Positions 20,096 through 29,328 are shown, counted from the first letter of the stretch. The stretch is DNA of 32,474 nucleotides from an uncultured Bacteroidota bacterium (GCA_937902875.1 CALFNL010000151.1:1-32474), one strand, 5' to 3'. A program made the numbers and translations. The notes: generated by a model not told the origin, from the letters alone.

Positions 20096-20863
20096 ATGAA
20101 AATCGTAATCATTGGCGGAACAGGGCTTATTGGATCAAAACTCGCAAACAAGCTTCGCCAGCTTGGTCATGAAGTAATAGCAGCAGCACCCAATACTGGT
20201 GTTAATACGATCACCGGTGAAGGACTCGCTGAAGCATTGGTAGGTGCGGATACTGTAGTTGATGTAGCCAACTCACCATCGTTTGAAGACAAAGCGGTGC
20301 TTGAGTTTTTCGAAACTTCGGGACGTAACCTCCTGGCTGCGGAGGCCAAGGCAGGTGTAAAACACCATGTTGCCCTATCAGTGGTTGGTTCAGACAGGTT
20401 ACCGGATAGCGGGTATTTACGGGCAAAGATGGCGCAGGAACGACTGATCAAACAGTCAGGAATTCCGTACACCATTCTCCGTTCCACGCAATTCTTTGAA
20501 TTTGCCGCCGCTATCGCTCAGTCAGCAACGATTGGACAAATGGTGCATATGCCGCCTGCGCTTGTGCAGCCCATCGCATCCGATGATGTCATCACTGTAC
20601 TAGCAGAGATCAGTATAGCGGCACCGCTCAATGGCACAGTCGAGATAGGTGGTCCCGAACGGCTACCCTTCAACGAATGGATCCGTCATTTCCTGGAACT
20701 AACCGGAGATTCCCGCGAAGTAATTACGGATATACATGCCCATTACTTCGGCACTGAATTAAACGATCAATCGCTGGTTCCGGGCGAGAATCCACATATC
20801 GGCAAAATCAAATACGATGACTGGTTCAGTACCCAACCGATGAAGGCCCAGTCGCAACATTAA
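20096..20863 (+). CDS. NAD(P)-binding / NmrA-like SDR protein
   Basis: KIVIIGGTGLIGSKLANKLRQLGHEVIAA, ILRSTQFFEF, PIASDDVITVLAE. Confidence 0.85.
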   Translation: MKIVIIGGTGLIGSKLANKLRQLGHEVIAAAPNTGVNTITGEGLAEALVGADTVVDVANSPSFEDKAVLEFFETSGRNLLAAEAKAGVKHHVALSVVGSDRLPDSGYLRAKMAQERLIKQSGIPYTILRSTQFFEFAAAIAQSATIGQMVHMPPALVQPIASDDVITVLAEISIAAPLNGTVEIGGPERLPFNEWIRHFLELTGDSREVITDIHAHYFGTELNDQSLVPGENPHIGKIKYDDWFSTQPMKAQSQH

Positions 20864-21187
20864 TATCAAGAAACCCGCTTCATGTCTGTCGCAGCGAAGA
20901 TGACGGGTGTCAGTTCGCAGAGGAGGCTGTAAGGGGCGTGCACTTTCCACCCGTTCGTGCACGGGACAACCTACGTCGGCGCGGCGTCTCCGCGGAAACC
21001 GATCAGCAACACGGCGATGCTACAGGCGGCGAGCATACTGATTAATTTTGAGTGGATACATTGCCTCCACAAAAATGAATGATCCTATGATCATCTCATA
21101 AAGGATTTCCAGGCGATGATCAAAAATTAAAAGCTTCCGGAAGCATTTTTTAAACCAAACATTTTTTACCATTAAAAATGCATTAAT

Positions 21188-21391
21188 ATGTACAACTTTC
21201 CTTCACATACTCATAAGGGAAATCCTGGCAAAGACAAGCCGCCATCAGAAGAGATTGACGATATCATAAGACCTTTTCCTGAGAAAAATATGAGTGATGG
21301 AAGTGAATTCCTGGATGATGCCATCCGGATGAATGAGCAACCATTCGAGACTGACGAAACAAAAGAGAATGAATCCGATAAGAATAATTAA
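21188..21391 (+). CDS. Small acidic hypothetical protein
   Basis: 67-codon ORF; no family recognised. Confidence 0.4.
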   Translation: MYNFPSHTHKGNPGKDKPPSEEIDDIIRPFPEKNMSDGSEFLDDAIRMNEQPFETDETKENESDKNN

Positions 21392-21403
21392 GAATGATTT
21401 AAC

Positions 21404-21754
21404 GTGAACGAACTTTTAATAGAGATCCAAAGGCACATCACAAGCGAAAAACCAACGCCTGCACCGGAACAAATGAAACCCTTACCAGGTCTGGATAGCC
21501 GGTCTTGCGGCGCAGGATAAACTGGTGGCTCCGCCCAGGCGTTGGCACAGGGATGTAAGGTTCATCAACCGGCACAGTACGGTACACCATGGTCCTTATG
21601 CCGAAAAAAAGGAACCCATCGGGAGGTTGTTCCTCGTAAAAGCAAAAGATTATGACGAAGCCACTGAGATTGCAAAATGCAGCCCCATCATCCAATATGG
21701 AGCCATTGTAGAAGTGAGAATGTCTATTCCTGCTGCGCAGCATTTTAGACCATT
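21404..21754 (+). pseudogene. Frameshifted YCII-domain (DGPF-type) protein
   Basis: VNELLIEIQRHITSEKPTPAPEQMK in one frame, then WIAGLAAQDKLVAPP...HHGPYAEKKEPIGRLFLVKAKDYDEATEIAKCSPIIQYGAIVEVR in another. Confidence 0.78.
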
Positions 21755-21755
21755 A

Positions 21756-21784
21756 GAATGCCTTTGTTCCTGGCAAAGGCATTC
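21756..21784 (+). terminator. Perfect 11-bp hairpin with weak U-rich tail
   Basis: GAATGCCTTTG-TTCCTGG-CAAAGGCATTC then CTTCTCAATTTTT. Confidence 0.45.
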
Positions 21785-21871
21785 CTTCTCAATTTTTGAA
21801 CGCAGCTATTCCGATGATAAAAAAAAGAATGGCACAGACAATAATATTACAATTATTTAAAAACAAATTAT

Positions 21872-22348
21872 ATGCTAACAACAAGAACAATTGCGCCGGA
21901 TTTTGAACTTAATTCTACTCCTGATCAGAAACTAAGATTAAGTGAACTGAGCAATAAAAAAGTTATCCTGGCATTTTATCCCGCAGACTGGAGTCCCGTA
22001 TGCGACGACCAGATGACACTGTACAATGAAATGGAAAAATATTTTTCCAGGCACAATGCCCAGTTGATAGGCATTTCGGTAGACAGTAAATGGAGCCATT
22101 TAGCTTTCAGCGAATACCACAAATTTCATTTTCCGTTGCTTTCAGATTTCGAGCCCAAAGGCGCAGTAGCCAGGTTATATGAAGTTTACGACGAAAAAGC
22201 AGGGGCATGCGAGAGGGCATTGTATGTGATTGACGAAAAAGGAATTATTCGCTGGAGCTACCTGTCGCCTGTTGGTATTAACCCTGGAGCAGATGGGATA
22301 TTGAATGCACTGGAGCAATTAGATAACCTAAAATCAATAAACCAATGA
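21872..22348 (+). CDS. Peroxiredoxin (AhpC/TSA family)
   Basis: APDFELNSTPDQKLRLSELSNKKVILAFYPADWSPVCDDQMTLYNE, GISVDSKWSHLAFSE. Confidence 0.88.
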   Translation: MLTTRTIAPDFELNSTPDQKLRLSELSNKKVILAFYPADWSPVCDDQMTLYNEMEKYFSRHNAQLIGISVDSKWSHLAFSEYHKFHFPLLSDFEPKGAVARLYEVYDEKAGACERALYVIDEKGIIRWSYLSPVGINPGADGILNALEQLDNLKSINQ

Positions 22349-22890
22349 CACAATTAATACCGGCCGTAAACAGCAATGACCATAGGTTTGGAAATTCCGC
22401 GGCCCCTCTCGAGTTAGTAGAATACGGCGACTATGAATGTCCTTATTGCGGCCGCGCTTACCCGATTGTAAAAGATATTCAGCGAAAATTAGGAAGCGAA
22501 ATGAAATTTGTGTTCAGGAATTTTCCGTTGTCGAAAATTCATGCGCATGCGTTTTCGGCTGCAGTGGCTACAGAAGCAGCCGGTTTGCAGAATAAATTTT
22601 GGGAAATGCACGACCTCATTTTCGAGAACCAGAATGCGCTGGATGATGAAAATATCTTTCGTTTTGCCAGAACGATTGGCATCGACTTAGAACGCTTCAA
22701 AAATGATATTCAACAAAAAGCGTTGATTGACAAGGTTGAAAAGGATTTTGAAAGTGGCCTTAGAAGCGGCGTAAACAGAACACCCACTTTTTTTATCAAT
22801 GGAAAAAAATATGATGGTGGTTGGAGCGGTGACCAGTTGCTTCAATACCTGAAAAACCAGTTCAGCCGGGATCCTCTTTCGCAAGGATAA
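22345..22890 (+). CDS. DsbA-like thioredoxin-domain protein, overlapping the peroxiredoxin by ATGA
   Basis: LELVEYGDYECPYCGRAYPIVKDIQ, RTPTFFINGKKYDG. Confidence 0.88.
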   Translation: MTQLIPAVNSNDHRFGNSAAPLELVEYGDYECPYCGRAYPIVKDIQRKLGSEMKFVFRNFPLSKIHAHAFSAAVATEAAGLQNKFWEMHDLIFENQNALDDENIFRFARTIGIDLERFKNDIQQKALIDKVEKDFESGLRSGVNRTPTFFINGKKYDGGWSGDQLLQYLKNQFSRDPLSQG

Positions 22891-22991
22891 AACAATCAAA
22901 TATTCATTGAACGGAGCCATGACTGAACAGCATATAATATTTATTCAGAGACAAGCATGGCATTAGAAATAATCTAAAAGGATTCAACAAT

Positions 22992-23999
22992 ATGCACATA
23001 GGAAAATCTTATAGACTCCCGGAATTTCTCCTCTGGACAAGGAGGAACATGTTTTGGCCTTTAATAGTTGGTACTATTGCAACTGCATTTTACCAATTGC
23101 TGAATTTAAAATGGCTAGCCATTCCGTGGACAGTAGTCGGTTTAATAGGTACCGCAACAGCATTCATCGTTGGCTTTAAAAACCTGCAAACCTATAATCG
23201 CACCTGGGAGGCGAGACAAATCTGGGGAGCAGCGATGAGTGCCAGCCGGTCATGGGGAATCATGAGCAGAGATTTTTTTGATAGCGCTGAAAAATCCAAA
23301 GAAATTATATATCGTCATTTTGCCTGGCTTACAGCGCTACGTTATCAACTTAGAGAGGGTAGGCAATGGGAAACCACTACCAAAGCGCACAACAGAGAGT
23401 ATAAAAAATTTTATTCCATCCCCGAAACTGAAATCTCATTGAAAGAAGAATTGGCAAAATACATTTCAAATGACGAATTAGAATATATTTTAACCACGAA
23501 AAACAGGGCAGGGCAATTGCTGAGTCTGCAAAGTAAAACTATCAAAGAACTCTATGATACCGGATTGATTGATGATTTGAAATTTTCCGCTATGCATGAG
23601 GCCGTCCGTGATTTTTTTGGCCATCAGGGCAGGAGCGAAAGAATCAAAAACTTCCCCTATCCAAGACAATATGCTATTATCAATACCATTTTCGTGAAAC
23701 TGTTTTGCTTTCTCCTTCCCTTTGGCATGCTCGGCGAATTTGATAAACTCAATGAGGGAATTTCCGGATTTCTATTTGGAAAGATGGTATGGCTTGTTAT
23801 ACCCTTCAGCGTCTTGATTTCCTGGATTTATACCTCACTGGAGCAGGTTGGAGAAAGCACCGAAAATCCATTTGAGGGCGGCGCCAATGATGTGCCAATT
23901 TCTCAAATGAGCCGAATAGCAGAAATAGATATCAGAGAAATGCTTGGCGAAACAGATTTGCCCCCCGCATTGCAGCCTAAAAACAATATCATCTTATAA
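22992..23999 (+). CDS. Bestrophin-family (UPF0187) membrane protein
   Basis: FKNLQTYNRTWEARQIWGAAMSASRSWG, PFGMLGEFDKLNEG, STENPFEGGANDVPISQMSRIAEIDIREMLGE. Confidence 0.85.
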   Translation: MHIGKSYRLPEFLLWTRRNMFWPLIVGTIATAFYQLLNLKWLAIPWTVVGLIGTATAFIVGFKNLQTYNRTWEARQIWGAAMSASRSWGIMSRDFFDSAEKSKEIIYRHFAWLTALRYQLREGRQWETTTKAHNREYKKFYSIPETEISLKEELAKYISNDELEYILTTKNRAGQLLSLQSKTIKELYDTGLIDDLKFSAMHEAVRDFFGHQGRSERIKNFPYPRQYAIINTIFVKLFCFLLPFGMLGEFDKLNEGISGFLFGKMVWLVIPFSVLISWIYTSLEQVGESTENPFEGGANDVPISQMSRIAEIDIREMLGETDLPPALQPKNNIIL

Positions 24000-24098
24000 A
24001 TATTTACGAGGTTACAATTTCTTCAACATGTAAGCTCTACCGAAATTTGACCACATAAAATAGAGAAGCTGCTCTAACTTTAATGGTCAATTTTGGGC

Positions 24099-24165
24099 CA
24101 TTGTTGCCGTTTCCCGCTGGGTCATCACTGACTTTATGATAAAGATTCCAGGGAGCACCAACAAT
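24099..24165. repeat. Copy B of the palindrome-ended repeat
   Basis: cattgttgccgtttcccgctgg...ccagggagcaccaacaat. Confidence 0.65.
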
Positions 24166-24174
24166 AAAAAGCGC

Positions 24175-24239
24175 CATTGGTGTTTCCCGACCGGATAAGA
24201 TAACCTTGCTTATAAAATTGGTCAGGGAACACCAACAAT
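24175..24239. repeat. Copy C of the palindrome-ended repeat
   Basis: cattggtgtttcccgacc...ggtcagggaacaccaacaat. Confidence 0.65.
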
Positions 24240-24274
24240 CCTCAAATGCTATAATATGGAACAAGATCTCAACA

Positions 24275-24311
24275 AAATAAAAAGGGCCATCTCCTAATTT
24301 TGAGATGGCCC
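24275..24311 (-). terminator. Intrinsic terminator of the 24332-24868 gene
   Basis: Minus strand GGGCCATCTC-AAAATTAG-GAGATGGCCC then TTTTTATTTTG. Confidence 0.8.
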
Positions 24312-24331
24312 CCATATTTTATATGATTTGA

Positions 24332-24868
24332 TTATCTATTGTGTCCTCTTCCCTTGCCATTCCTATGGCCTTTATCCTTGTCGTGCCCATGTCCATTATC
24401 CCTGCCATTTCCACGGTCCCAATTGCGGTTGTCATCACGGTCATGGCCACGGTTATCATAGTTTGGCCGGTTGTAGGCGTTATCGCGTCCCCGGTAATCG
24501 CGGATAACCACTTGGTCATGCCTGTTCCTGTAAGGAGCATACCTGCTGCGGTAAATATCAGCGTGAAGATATGGCCTGGGATCATTGATAACCACTTTGT
24601 AACAGGAATAGAGGTCATAATTCCGGTAGCTAACCGGCAAACTTGCCGCGAATATCCATCGACCGGCATTGAGATAAATAAACTGTTGCTGCGCTACATT
24701 GTAGTAAACATCCATATCAGGGAAATAATAATATCCTGCGTAATCGTATCCTGCAGGGCCCCACTGGGGCTGAGCGCCGATATTAACGTTTATTGATACC
24801 TGCGCTTTGGCCGGAGTCATTAAAGCTGCTCCCGACACCATGACTGCAATTAGTATAATCTTTTTCAT
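24332..24868 (-). CDS. Secreted hypothetical protein with Asp/Arg/Gly/His/Asn-rich tail
   Basis: Signal peptide MKKIILIAVMVSGAALMTPAKAQ; tail NRGHDRDDNRNWDRGNGRDNGHGHDKDKGHRNGKGRGHNR; terminator immediately downstream. Confidence 0.75.
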   Translation of the reverse strand: MKKIILIAVMVSGAALMTPAKAQVSINVNIGAQPQWGPAGYDYAGYYYFPDMDVYYNVAQQQFIYLNAGRWIFAASLPVSYRNYDLYSCYKVVINDPRPYLHADIYRSRYAPYRNRHDQVVIRDYRGRDNAYNRPNYDNRGHDRDDNRNWDRGNGRDNGHGHDKDKGHRNGKGRGHNR

Positions 24869-25094
24869 AATAGAGAATTTGCATTAATAGATACCCATAG
24901 GAACAATCTGTTTAAACACAAAATGTTAAATCTATCCGGGCCCCCCGGCCAGCGCAACCGGCTATGGCAGAAGGATCTGCTTTCAATACCTGCCCTTTAT
25001 ATATTTCCCATTCCAATGCCTGATTCAACTCATATCCGCTGTAAAAATATAATCAAAACAACCTGTATTAAATTGCATATAATAAATCTGAACT

Positions 25095-25928
25095 ATGGCA
25101 AAAAAAAATTGGCTCATCACGGGCATTTCCAGTGGAATTGGCAAAGCGATGGCAGAAGCAGTGCTTGCAAAAGGAGATTTTGTAATTGGTAGTTTCCGAA
25201 AAAAAGAACAGGCCGAATCATTCAATCAGCAGTATAAGGGAAAGGGCTATGCCTTTGTATTGGACATAACTGACGGGGCGGGTATGGCAACCTGCATTCA
25301 GAACGTTCACAATAGATTCGGGGCAATTGATGTGCTTGTGAACAATGCAGGTTACGGATTACTTGGCGCCATTGAAGAGTTGAGTATAGAAGAAGCCAGG
25401 GCTCAAATGGAAACCAATTTTTTCGGCACCTTGCAAATGACTAAATCTGTACTACCCATCATGCGGAAGCAGAAAAAGGGAATGATCATTCAGATTTCAT
25501 CTGCTTCGGGCATCCGGTCCACGCCTGGCTTTGGGCTCTATAATGCCAGCAAATTCGCATTGGAAGGATTCAGCGAAGCCCTGGCCGGAGAACTAAAGCC
25601 CTTAGGCATAAGCGTTATGCTTGTTGAACCAGGCCCCTTCCGCACTGCATTCGCGGGGTATTCACTGGTGCAGGCAAAAGAAAGAATTGCAGACTATGAA
25701 TCCACGGCAGGCCGGTTCAGAATGGTCATGATGGAAAGAAACGGAAGGCAGGACGGGGATCCGGTCAAGGCGGCAGCGGCCATCATTGCAGCTGCCAATG
25801 CAGCGATTCCGCCCCTTCGCCTCGTTCTGGGAAAATCGGCCATGGAAAATGTGAATGCAAAAATAGCCGATCTGCAAAGGGACATGCGCGAATGGGAATC
25901 CGTGAGTGTGACTACATCTTTTGATTGA
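25095..25928 (+). CDS. SDR-family oxidoreductase
   Basis: WLITGISSGIGKAMAEA, VLVNNAGYGLLG, SSASGIRSTPGFGLYNASKFALEGFSEAL (YxxxK). Confidence 0.92.
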   Translation: MAKKNWLITGISSGIGKAMAEAVLAKGDFVIGSFRKKEQAESFNQQYKGKGYAFVLDITDGAGMATCIQNVHNRFGAIDVLVNNAGYGLLGAIEELSIEEARAQMETNFFGTLQMTKSVLPIMRKQKKGMIIQISSASGIRSTPGFGLYNASKFALEGFSEALAGELKPLGISVMLVEPGPFRTAFAGYSLVQAKERIADYESTAGRFRMVMMERNGRQDGDPVKAAAAIIAAANAAIPPLRLVLGKSAMENVNAKIADLQRDMREWESVSVTTSFD

Positions 25929-25959
25929 TCCGGAAATAAGACCTGTTCGGAAAGGCCCA

Positions 25960-26439
25960 TCATTTCCTGAACGTAAAGGTCTTTATCACTTTATTGTCGC
26001 TGTTGTAGAAAACAAATGACTTGATAAAACTGATCCTGTCAAGGGTCACTATCGTGAGAGGGAACATCTTCGTGCTGAGCGTTTCGCCATAGCTCGGCCT
26101 GCAATGCACGTTCAATACGGTGCCGGCCAATTCAACCCTTTCGATGATGAGCGTCGTTTTTCGCATGGTGGCGGGTGAAGCTACGGCCAGCACGAATTGA
26201 GTTCCGAATTTCGGCGCTGCAGGGAGATTGTTGCCGGAACGAACCGGCGTGAACAGTTTATTGAATTGCTGGAGATTTATGATTGCCCAGCAATTCAGGC
26301 CAGTCCCCAATTTCACATTATTCCTCAGAACAAAGCCGTCAAGCTGGCTGTATTCAACAGGTTCTGGCTGTGCGATTGTATTGATAGTAAAAAAACTCAG
26401 CAACAGCATGCAAACCAGGAAGATTCTTGTCTTTTTCAT
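25960..26439 (-). CDS. Secreted hypothetical protein
   Basis: Signal peptide MKKTRIFLVCMLLLSFFTINTIAQ, 159 codons. Confidence 0.6.
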   Translation of the reverse strand: MKKTRIFLVCMLLLSFFTINTIAQPEPVEYSQLDGFVLRNNVKLGTGLNCWAIINLQQFNKLFTPVRSGNNLPAAPKFGTQFVLAVASPATMRKTTLIIERVELAGTVLNVHCRPSYGETLSTKMFPLTIVTLDRISFIKSFVFYNSDNKVIKTFTFRK

Positions 26440-26558
26440 AAGATGAGTTTTGAAGCGGTCGAAATTCCTCTCCTAAACTAAGTATTTCCATTCAAGTTCA
26501 CAAGAACAATAGAACAACCAGGCAGGACCCTTCTTTCGGTGTTCCGTACCGAAATGGC

Positions 26559-27164
26559 TCAGATCCGGGTAAATTCAAGGCCTTTCAACTCTTTCCACCT
26601 GAACAGAACTTCTTCAAGCCGGTTCTTTGGCACTCCCACTACCATCCTGCAGAAAAGCTGTGATTCCTGCTCTTTTACCTTACAGTTAAAATTTTTCAAA
26701 ACCGTCATTACCTCGTTCATGACGGTATAGTCAAATTGCAGTTGATACAGCATTTCAACCGGCTTCTGCACAGCAGCAATGGTCTGCAAAACCAAAGCCG
26801 TAACCGATTTATAAGCGTTAATTAATCCCGGAACGCCCAGTTGCGTGCCTCCGAAATAACGCACCACAACCACCAGTATATTGGTCAACTGCCTGCTGTC
26901 GATCTGCCCCAATATGGGTCTTCCCGCCGTACCGGATGGCTCTCCGTTGTCGCTGCACCTGAAATTATCCCCATCCAGGCCCAGGCGGTAAGCGAAACAA
27001 TGGTGGGTAGCCTTGGGATGTTCCTTCTTCACCTGATCCAAATTCCTCTTGAAATCAACTATTGCTGCTATCGGAAAAGCATAAGCGATGAATCGGCTGC
27101 CCCGGTCGCGCAATTCAGCGGTGCCCGCCCGTTCAATGGTTGTGTAAAAATCAGGTTCCTTCAT
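26559..27164 (-). CDS. YigZ/IMPACT family protein
   Basis: RGSRFIAYAFPI, ATHHCFAYRLG, SDNGEPSGTAGRPILGQI, VVVVRYFGGTQLGVPGLINAYK. Confidence 0.9.
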   Translation of the reverse strand: MKEPDFYTTIERAGTAELRDRGSRFIAYAFPIAAIVDFKRNLDQVKKEHPKATHHCFAYRLGLDGDNFRCSDNGEPSGTAGRPILGQIDSRQLTNILVVVVRYFGGTQLGVPGLINAYKSVTALVLQTIAAVQKPVEMLYQLQFDYTVMNEVMTVLKNFNCKVKEQESQLFCRMVVGVPKNRLEEVLFRWKELKGLEFTRI

Positions 27165-27226
27165 TTACTCCTTAGTTAAACAGGAAAAATTCAAACATCG
27201 GTAAGAGGCAGGTTCGTGGTGAGTGT

Positions 27227-28108
27227 TCATCCATAGGCAATCATTGCAATGGCCACCAGGGCCAGCAAAATACCTATCCAATTGATGCGTGTCAGTTTTT
27301 CCCTGAAAATGACCCAGGCCATCACCGAACTCAGCAACACTATTCCCATATTGTTCACGGGAATAATGGCCGAGCTATTGCCAGCATAGTTTTTCAACAC
27401 CTTCACCAGGCACCACATGGAAAAATAATTGGGTATGCCAATGCAGATTCCTGCCAGCAGGGCCTTCCTGGAAAAGCGTTGCATACCCATTAAATAAAGG
27501 ATGATCAAACTAAGCGATCCAAGGCCGGCTGCAATGCCAAATGCGGTCACAAGGTAACGATCATAGTTTGCCTCATTGAGAAAGCGCTGCTCGGTAAATT
27601 TCACCATCGTATCTAATAGGCCACTCCATACAAAAATGATCAGGGGCACAACGATCAACCAATAGGCAGCAAATCCATCCCGCCTGGTCGTCTCCGCCTT
27701 TCCGCGCAGGCAGGTGAGCACCACAGACAGCATTGCCAATGCCACTCCGCAGCCTTTGAGGAGCGTGAAATTTTCATTGTATAAGTACAATGAAAAGAGG
27801 AATGGTATCACCAGCGAGATTTTACTGACCACCGAAGTAACGGCCACGCCTACCTTCTGCGCCGAAAAGGCCATCAGGTTAAACAAACTAACAAAGCTCA
27901 GGCCCGTGGCAAAAGCCCACCCAATCCAGGGATTGCCCCATTTGAAAGTTCCCTGCGGAAATTCACCGTTCATGATGCTGCCTGTGATTACGCAGGTGAT
28001 ATAGTTGAATACAATGGCCTGTAGATTATTAATGCCATATTTCCCAATGAGCTTGAAAGCCAGGTTGAGATATGAATTGAGGATGATGCTGGCGGCCAGA
28101 TAGATCAA
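27227..28108 (-). CDS. EamA/DMT-family transporter
   Basis: Multi-helix hydrophobic protein; C-terminal SVMAWVIFREKLTRINWIGILLALVAIAMI typical of EamA. Confidence 0.8.
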   Translation of the reverse strand: MIYLAASIILNSYLNLAFKLIGKYGINNLQAIVFNYITCVITGSIMNGEFPQGTFKWGNPWIGWAFATGLSFVSLFNLMAFSAQKVGVAVTSVVSKISLVIPFLFSLYLYNENFTLLKGCGVALAMLSVVLTCLRGKAETTRRDGFAAYWLIVVPLIIFVWSGLLDTMVKFTEQRFLNEANYDRYLVTAFGIAAGLGSLSLIILYLMGMQRFSRKALLAGICIGIPNYFSMWCLVKVLKNYAGNSSAIIPVNNMGIVLLSSVMAWVIFREKLTRINWIGILLALVAIAMIAYG

Positions 28109-28122
28109 TGCTACAATATAAT

Positions 28123-29226
28123 TTAGTTATTTGATTCCGGCTCCCCGGCCCGGTAAATTTGAATCAGGTCTGACGATAATTTCATTTCCTTCACCAGGCC
28201 TTCCTGGATCCCGCGAGGCGCTTTGATTCCCTGGCCAGCCTTCAAATCCTGGTTGGTAATGATCCTGGCTTCATCCCAACTGTTTTCATCAATGAAAGAT
28301 TGTAGTAACAAGGCGCCTCCCTCCACCAGCACCGTTTGTATTTTCAAATGATATAGGGCGTTTAGGATCTGGTGCACCAGGTTTGTATCCTTGCTCACCT
28401 GGTAATATAGTACAGGATGCCCTGCATTCATTTTTTCCCATGGCTGCATATACCGGGAAAAATCTTCTATGCTGTTCTTATACTGATTGAAAATGATGGT
28501 TGGGTATTCTCCACTGAATAATTGCAGGGAAGAAGGCAGTCTCAGGTTCATATCCACTACCAGTCGTATCGGGTTTTTTCCCGGCCAGAGCCTGGTTGTT
28601 AGAGCCGGGTCGTCAAACAACGCAGTATTGGTACCTACCAGGATAGACGATTCTTCACTGCGCCAGCGATGCACCAGGCGATTACTGAATTCATTGCTCA
28701 CCTGCAGCCTCGAATAATCTTCATTCGCGATTCTGCCATCAGCGGTCTGCGCCCATTTGAGAATGATATAGGGGCGATGTTTCGTATGAAAAGTGAAGAA
28801 TCTCCTGTTCAATTCACGGCTATCTCTTTCCATGAGCCCCATTTCCACTTCAATGCCGGCTGACCTGAGTTTTTCAATGCCCCTGCCATTCACTTGTGGA
28901 AATGGATCCCTGCAGCCAATTACCACCCTGGGGATTTCTTCCTTTATGATCCTGTCTACACAGGGAGGTGTTTTTCCATAATGCACGCATGGTTCCAGTG
29001 AAACATACATTGTGCTCCGGCTGATGAATTTCCGGTTCTCTTCTGCCACTGAATGCAGGCAATCAATTTCCGCATGAGGTCCTCCAAAATGGCGGTGGTA
29101 TCCTTCGCCAATGATGCGACCTTCATACACGAGCAAGGCGCCAACCAGGGGATTAGGCGCCACCTGACCCAGGGCAAGTTCAGCCAATTGCAGGCAGCGT
29201 TTCATATATGATTCATGGATGCTCAT
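28123..29226 (-). CDS. ribD: Riboflavin biosynthesis protein RibD (start 29226 preferred over 29304)
   Basis: MSIHESYMKRCLQLAELALGQVAPNPLVGALLV, GPHAEIDCL, VSLEPCVHYGKTPPCVDRII, VLVEGGALLLQSFI. Confidence 0.93.
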   Translation of the reverse strand: MSIHESYMKRCLQLAELALGQVAPNPLVGALLVYEGRIIGEGYHRHFGGPHAEIDCLHSVAEENRKFISRSTMYVSLEPCVHYGKTPPCVDRIIKEEIPRVVIGCRDPFPQVNGRGIEKLRSAGIEVEMGLMERDSRELNRRFFTFHTKHRPYIILKWAQTADGRIANEDYSRLQVSNEFSNRLVHRWRSEESSILVGTNTALFDDPALTTRLWPGKNPIRLVVDMNLRLPSSLQLFSGEYPTIIFNQYKNSIEDFSRYMQPWEKMNAGHPVLYYQVSKDTNLVHQILNALYHLKIQTVLVEGGALLLQSFIDENSWDEARIITNQDLKAGQGIKAPRGIQEGLVKEMKLSSDLIQIYRAGEPESNN

Positions 29227-29234
29227 GAGCAAGG

Positions 29235-29242
29235 CAAAAATA
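29235..29242 (-). promoter_or_regulatory. -7 element of the ribD promoter
   Basis: Minus strand TATTTTTG, 8 nt upstream of the ribD ATG; TTTC 18 nt upstream as a weak -33. Confidence 0.5.
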
Positions 29243-29293
29243 AAGGAATTGGCATTGAGAGAAATGTATTTGTGCCACCGGATGATACAGAGA

Positions 29294-29323
29294 TTTGAAT
29301 CCATTCAGTCCTTCGTATGTTTG
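29294..29323 (+). promoter_or_regulatory. Bacteroidota-type promoter for prmC, overlapping its annotated ATG
   Basis: TTTG-N18-TATGTTTG, exact TTTG/TAnnTTTG match. Confidence 0.68.
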
Positions 29324-29328
29324 CGGCC

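Noticed and set aside
24037-24315. 92-aa minus-strand ORF MGAISKLGDGPFYFVEIL...
   Set aside because: It spans the two palindromic repeats and the terminator of the 24332 gene; it reads as an open frame through repeat/terminator DNA, not a gene.
24341-24796. 151-aa plus-strand ORF MSSSLAIPMAFILVVPMSIIPAISTVPIAVVITV...
   Set aside because: Antisense to the 24332-24868 gene; its hydrophobic composition is a mirror of the low-complexity DR/NG/GH tail codons.
24961-24985. Possible sigma-54 site TGGCAGAAGGATCTGC upstream of the SDR gene
   Set aside because: GG-to-GC spacing is 11 instead of 10 and the -24 element is imperfect.
29227-29328. FMN riboswitch upstream of ribD
   Set aside because: Only about 100 bp separates ribD from divergent prmC, filled by two promoters; too little room for the riboswitch and no recognisable core.
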